NCBI RefSeq assembly: GCF_029946515.1
Contig: NZ_JARZHH010000029.1
Location: 62,001-126,000 of the forward strand
Length of the DNA stretch: 64,000 nucleotides
Source of the DNA: Polyangium sp. 6x1
Lineage (GTDB): Bacteria > Myxococcota_A > Polyangia > Polyangiales > Polyangiaceae
Direction: 5' to 3'
Shown: positions 60,203 to 64,000 of the stretch, piece by piece
Layout of the letters: the number at the start of each line of letters is the position of its first letter
How positions within the stretch are numbered: position 1 is the first letter of the stretch
The notes under the pieces: model-generated
Databases searched by the model: none
Told to the model about the DNA's origin: nothing
What the model saw: only the letters and a program-made list of their open reading frames with translations
Program-made: the position numbers and the translations under genes

Positions 60203-62672
60203 GCCGGCACCGGAGGAGCACGCGCCCCTCGCCCCCTTCCCGTTCGGACCAGGCGACACACACGGTCCCGCCCGACGCGGCGATGGCCGGATCCACCGAC
60301 GCTCCCTCGCTCCGCGAGACCGAATCCGCCGCGGACGCGCCCGGTTCGTTGGGGCTCCAAGCACCTCCGACGAACCGCTTGACCAGGACCTCGCCCGAGG
60401 CGCGATCGGCATACGCGAGGCGCAGCCCGCCGGCCTCGTCGAACGTGATCGCGGGGCTCCCGCCCGGCCCCGGCGCGTCCCCGCTTCCTCCCATGCCCGG
60501 CGCGGCAATGGTATTCCAGGACGAACCGTTCCACAGCGCCACGTACGGCGCGTCGGTCTGGCTCCACCGGAACGCGAGGGCGATCTCGCCGGAGGGGCCC
60601 GCCGCGAGGTCGAATCGATCCGGGGGAAAACCGCTGTTCGACGTCGGAGGGCTGGTCCATGGCGGCACATCCACGAATCGATCGCCCTCGAGGCGCCTCG
60701 TGTACCCGACGAACGCGCTGCGATCCTTCCAGTCGAGCATGCCGACGACGGGCCGCCCCGCGCCGTCCGTGGTCATCGTCGGCGTGATGTAGAGGGGCGC
60801 GGGCTCCGAAGAAATCAGCCGGAAGTCCTGCCCCTGCCCCAGATATCGCGCGAGGCCGAGCTTGCCGTTCGCCCGGTCTGCCCAGGCGACCACGGGCGCC
60901 CCGGAGCCATCCATTTCGACGCCGAAGGCGAGCGCTTGCCCGGCGTTTGGTCCGCCCGGCGCCGCGCCATTTCGGGGCTGGTGCAAAAGCTCCCACGAAC
61001 GCCCGGCCCAGCGCGCCACGACCATCGACCCCGCGGCGGACGTGGAGAACACCAGAACGACCCGCCCCTCGGCGTCGATCGTGAGGGCCGGATGGAGCCC
61101 GGATCCCGGACGTCCCGGCTCCAGCGGGAGCTCGGGCGCCGTCTCCCACGCGCAGCCCGTCCAGCGACGCACCTCGATCGTGCGCTTCGCGCCGTCCACG
61201 AGCCAAGCCACCGCGACCCTGCCCCCGCGCATTGCAATGGCAGGTGGAACCCCCTCGGCCACGCCTCGACCGAGCCCGACCGTGGGCTCCGCGGCCCCTC
61301 CGGGCGCGTGATACGCCCCCGCAGACCAGATCCGCGCGGCGATCTCGTTCCCGCCACGATACACGACCGCGGTCGGGGTCGAGCCCTCGGGCAAAGCCAC
61401 GGCGGGCGACCCATGGGTCCGCGCGGGCGGAAAATCCGCGGCGCCCGGCCCTCCCGTGAGCTCGACGGGCTCGTCGTTTTCCCACGCCACGACCCGGAGC
61501 TCGGACCGAGTTCCGCTCGTATCGAGCACGGCGATCCGCGGACGTGCGCCGCCCGCGAACGCGAGGATCTGCCCGAAGAGCGGCCGATCCGCCGGCTGCT
61601 TCGCGACCCGGGAGCCCTTTTCGTCGCTCCGCCACACATGCACCCGATACCGGGACGCGCCATCACGGGAGATCTGCTCGTTCCACGCCTTCCAGCGCAC
61701 GTTTTTGGGGCCGAACGCAAGCCATGGATCGCTCATGTAAATCGCGTCGTGCTCGGGCACGAGCGTGGATTCCGTGGTGAATGCGCTGCCCGACAGGGTC
61801 ATGACGCTGATGGCGCGGTCCTTCCGGAACGTGATGTAGGGATTGCCCTTGGGATCCGACGCCAACGTCACGCTCTTCGTATGGGGCGCGCAATCGTCGA
61901 CGGGCCCGATTCCGGGGAACGACGACGTCACCCACGCGGCGCCGGTCCACCGGTGCACGACGGCGCGCATCGATCCGATCCCGGCCTCGGCCCAGGCGAC
62001 CATGGGCCGGCCCTCGCCGTCCACGGCGAACTGGCTCGGCGCGACGGGTTGAACGACCGCAGGACAGGTGATGATTCGCGGCGGCCCGGGAAGGGTGAAG
62101 GACCGGGCGGGCGGCGGCGATTTCGGCGAGAGATCCACCACCGTGTTCCCTTCGATGCGATGGACCCGCACGCGCGTGTCTTCGAAGAAAGACACGAGCG
62201 CCCGCCCCGCGGAATCGCGCGTGAGCGTGACCATGCCAAACCCCCCGACGTTCTGCGCCGAAATGGGCGGCAAGTCCTGGAATCGCCCTCCTTCGAGCCT
62301 GCGCAAGCGGACGCCGGGCGCCGCCGCCCAGGCGACGACGAGCCGCCCCTCGGCATCGTACACGGCGCTCGGCGTCGCTCCGGCGCCCGCGGACGGAGAG
62401 ACGACGCCGGCGCTCGGCGCGGGTGTGGCGGAGGACGGCGGCGCCGAGGCGCCGAGCGCAAACCAGCCTCGATCGGGCGCCGTCTCCGTGAGGGCGCCGG
62501 GGCAAACGGTGGGCGGGCGCGGCGTCGAAGCGGTCGGGGGCGGCGCTGCGACGAGGGCCGCGGGGCGCTGCGAGGAGGTCGCGGGGGGCGTGGGCGCGGG
62601 CCCGCAGGCGGCCGCGAGGCTCCCGAGGGCCAGGGAAACCAAGCGCAGGCGTGGGGAGCGTTCGCGAGCCAT
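60198..62672 (-). CDS. Large beta-propeller-like lipoprotein
   Basis: An 824-aa lipoprotein with lipobox AAAC near residue 22 and a Pro/Thr/Ala-rich spacer to about 75. The rest consists of about 15 loosely repeated strands of the form D-x2-G-R-P-x-V-A-W-x-D (AVDGEGRPMVAWAE, TIDAEGRVVLVFST, EMDGSGAPVVAWAD, GPSGEIALAFRW), as in sialidase/BNR-like or tachylectin-like propellers of myxobacteria. No catalytic triad is evident. It is a probable surface-exposed binding protein. The start is ATG 62672. Confidence 0.75.
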   Translation of the reverse strand: MARERSPRLRLVSLALGSLAAACGPAPTPPATSSQRPAALVAAPPPTASTPRPPTVCPGALTETAPDRGWFALGASAPPSSATPAPSAGVVSPSAGAGATPSAVYDAEGRLVVAWAAAPGVRLRRLEGGRFQDLPPISAQNVGGFGMVTLTRDSAGRALVSFFEDTRVRVHRIEGNTVVDLSPKSPPPARSFTLPGPPRIITCPAVVQPVAPSQFAVDGEGRPMVAWAEAGIGSMRAVVHRWTGAAWVTSSFPGIGPVDDCAPHTKSVTLASDPKGNPYITFRKDRAISVMTLSGSAFTTESTLVPEHDAIYMSDPWLAFGPKNVRWKAWNEQISRDGASRYRVHVWRSDEKGSRVAKQPADRPLFGQILAFAGGARPRIAVLDTSGTRSELRVVAWENDEPVELTGGPGAADFPPARTHGSPAVALPEGSTPTAVVYRGGNEIAARIWSAGAYHAPGGAAEPTVGLGRGVAEGVPPAIAMRGGRVAVAWLVDGAKRTIEVRRWTGCAWETAPELPLEPGRPGSGLHPALTIDAEGRVVLVFSTSAAGSMVVARWAGRSWELLHQPRNGAAPGGPNAGQALAFGVEMDGSGAPVVAWADRANGKLGLARYLGQGQDFRLISSEPAPLYITPTMTTDGAGRPVVGMLDWKDRSAFVGYTRRLEGDRFVDVPPWTSPPTSNSGFPPDRFDLAAGPSGEIALAFRWSQTDAPYVALWNGSSWNTIAAPGMGGSGDAPGPGGSPAITFDEAGGLRLAYADRASGEVLVKRFVGGAWSPNEPGASAADSVSRSEGASVDPAIAASGGTVCVAWSEREGGEGRVLLRCRR

Positions 62673-62759
62673 CGCGAGAAGGTGACCGCTGGGACGCCCG
62701 ACCGTCAAGATTGCGTTTCGTCCTTGACCGCGCTGCCGAATCGATGCGATCCGGCTTCC

Positions 62760-63701
62760 ATGTTGCACCCCCAGGCCCGGGCCCTGATCGATTTCATGGA
62801 ACGGAGCGGCATGCCGCCGGCGCATACCCTCTCCCCGGCGGACGCGCGGCGCGTGTACCGCGAGCGCCGCGCGTTCACGCAGCCCGAACCACCCGCGGTC
62901 GCGGAGGTGCGGGAACTCGACGCGGAGGCGCCGCACGGCAAGATCCCGCTTCGACTGTACCGCCCCGCGGGCACGACGACCGATACAGCGTTACCCGTGC
63001 TCGTGTATTACCACGGCGGCGGCTGGACGATCGGCGACCTCGACACCCACGACACGCTCTGTCGATCCCTCGCAAACGGCGCCGGCTGCGCGGTCGTGTC
63101 GGTCGATTACCGGCTCGGGCCCGAGCACCGGTTCCCTGCCGCGGTCGACGACAGCCTGGCGGCGGCGTACTGGGTGCAGCGGAATGCCGCGGCGCTCGGA
63201 ATCGACGGAACGCGTATCGCGGTCGGCGGCGACAGCGCGGGCGGGAATCTCGCGGCCGTGGTCGCGCTCGCCGCGCGGGATGCGGGGGATCTCGGGATCA
63301 CGTTCCAGCTCTTGATTTACCCGGCGACGGACATGCGCCGCCTCGCGCCTTCGCACACGACGAACGGCCAGGGTTATGTGCTCACGCGCGACTCGATCAC
63401 GTATTACCACGACCATTACATCGACGACCCCGCGCATGACATCGACTGGCGCGCCTCCCCGTTGCTCCACTCCGATCACAAAAACCTGCCGCCCGCGCTG
63501 GTGCTGACGGCCGGTTACGATCCGCTGCGCGACGAGGGGTTGCAATACGCCGAGCGCCTGACCGCGGCGGGCTCGAAGGCGAGCTACGTCTGCTTCGATC
63601 GGCAAATCCACGGCTTCGTGCCGATGGGCAAGGTGTTCGACGAGGCGAACACGGCCGTCGCGCTCTGCGCGGCGTCGCTGCGCGCGGCCTTGTTCCGCTG
63701 A
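62760..63701 (+). CDS. HSL-family carboxylesterase/lipase
   Basis: A 313-aa alpha/beta hydrolase of the hormone-sensitive lipase (bacterial family IV) type. The oxyanion motif is YYHGGGWTIG, the nucleophile elbow GGDSAGGN, the acid is in GYDPLRDEG, and the His is in QIHGFV. YRLGPEHRFPAAVDD is the family's helical block. There is no signal peptide. It probably hydrolyses short acyl esters. It is divergent from the propeller gene, and converges with the acyl-CoA carboxylase gene. Confidence 0.9.
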   Translation: MLHPQARALIDFMERSGMPPAHTLSPADARRVYRERRAFTQPEPPAVAEVRELDAEAPHGKIPLRLYRPAGTTTDTALPVLVYYHGGGWTIGDLDTHDTLCRSLANGAGCAVVSVDYRLGPEHRFPAAVDDSLAAAYWVQRNAAALGIDGTRIAVGGDSAGGNLAAVVALAARDAGDLGITFQLLIYPATDMRRLAPSHTTNGQGYVLTRDSITYYHDHYIDDPAHDIDWRASPLLHSDHKNLPPALVLTAGYDPLRDEGLQYAERLTAAGSKASYVCFDRQIHGFVPMGKVFDEANTAVALCAASLRAALFR

Positions 63702-63709
63702 GGAAAGGC

Positions 63710-64000
63710 TCACCAGGTATCGACGAACCGCCGCGCCTCCGGGCGCGCCGGCGTCGGGACCGATTTCAGTCCGCGAAGAATCCAGGTGCGCGTCTCGGCC
63801 GGATCGATGACCGCGTCGAGCTCCAGAAACGATGCGGTGTTGATGGCCTTTCCGCGCTCGTACACGTGCGCGACCATCGCTTGAAACGTCGCCTCGCGCT
63901 CCTCGGGGTTCTCGATGGCGTCGAGCTGCTTGCGCATCGCGAGACGCACGGCCCCCTCGACGCCCATTCCGCCAAACTCCGCCGTCGGCCAGGCGATCGT
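63710..64000 (-). CDS. Acyl-CoA carboxylase carboxyltransferase subunit (C-terminal part, partial)
   Basis: The last ~96 residues of a carboxyltransferase (propionyl/acetyl-CoA carboxylase beta type), running off the right edge of the window. Visible blocks are AWPTAEFGGMGVEGAV and, near the end, LELDAVIDPAETRTWILRGL, the usual C-terminus of the biotin-carboxyl acceptor domain. The true start lies outside; an internal Met at 63967 is not the start. It ends 8 bp from the esterase gene. Confidence 0.85.
   Translation of the reverse strand, partial: TIAWPTAEFGGMGVEGAVRLAMRKQLDAIENPEEREATFQAMVAHVYERGKAINTASFLELDAVIDPAETRTWILRGLKSVPTPARPEARRFVDTW

Noticed and set aside
59262-63701. A 4.4-kb open frame spanning the end of the operon, the antisense of the propeller gene and the esterase
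   Set aside because: Only the last part (from 62760) is a real gene. The rest is Arg/Ala/Pro-rich out-of-frame translation of high-GC DNA opposite or out of phase with well-supported genes.

Overview
The window is about 68-70 % GC, densely coded on both strands, and reads as chromosome of a myxobacterium, most likely Polyangiaceae (Polyangium/Sorangium type). Reasons: many lipoproteins with Gly/Ala/Ser-rich spacers after the lipobox, two proteins with MYXO-CTERM-like tails, a MopE-motif surface protein, a sigma-54 activator and GC-rich palindromic intergenic repeats. No rRNA, tRNA, insertion sequence or CRISPR array was recognised.

Layout. 1-9.9 kb: Rieske oxygenase, CocE hydrolase with a divergent TetR regulator, a free-standing LanM-dehydratase-like protein, a DTW-domain tRNA modification enzyme, a SnoaL-like protein and a P450. 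9.9-14 kb: endonuclease V-like protein, two exported proteins and a KefB-type antiporter. 14-19 kb: a leftward four-gene operon of secreted proteins; three of them carry four copies of one unnamed domain (H-x-C-x-H plus a later His and Cys), one is joined to MopE metal-binding motifs, and the fourth is a seven-bladed RCC1 lipoprotein. 19.4-21.8 kb: a HipA-like kinase/DUF3037 pair and two related Cys-rich lipoproteins. 21.8-25.9 kb: an RNA-repair locus, with a CARF-type RtcR sigma-54 activator divergent from rtcB-prfH and a third gene of unknown function, and a clear -24/-12 promoter between them. 26-38.4 kb: mostly metabolic genes (oxidoreductase, acyl-CoA synthetase, SDR, hydrolases), ankyrin protein, peroxidase, Rpn-like nuclease, amidase and a glutaminyl-tRNA synthetase with an appended YqeY-like domain. 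38.4-44.6 kb: methyltransferase lipoprotein, DUF3025, a 42-bp minisatellite, PAS-STAS protein, a TIR-like nucleotide-binding protein with Gln where the catalytic Glu is expected, and an AraC regulator. 44.7-54.2 kb: secreted proteins (HmuY-like, metalloprotease, subtilase, TPR, WD40, S74-like). 54.7-60.1 kb: a compact four-gene operon (PLP decarboxylase, 620-aa orphan, two carrier-thioesterase didomain proteins) in which both carrier domains lack the phosphopantetheine serine and both thioesterases have Cys in place of the nucleophilic Ser. 60.2-64 kb: a propeller lipoprotein, an HSL-type esterase and the end of an acyl-CoA carboxylase subunit.

A modular family of hairpin-rich repeats occurs five times between genes (1-420, 9004-9136, 9535-9857, 20650-20885, 38385-38688). 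The strongest leads for something undescribed are the H-x-C-x-H surface operon, the carrier-less thioesterase operon, and the RNA-repair operon with its extra gene.
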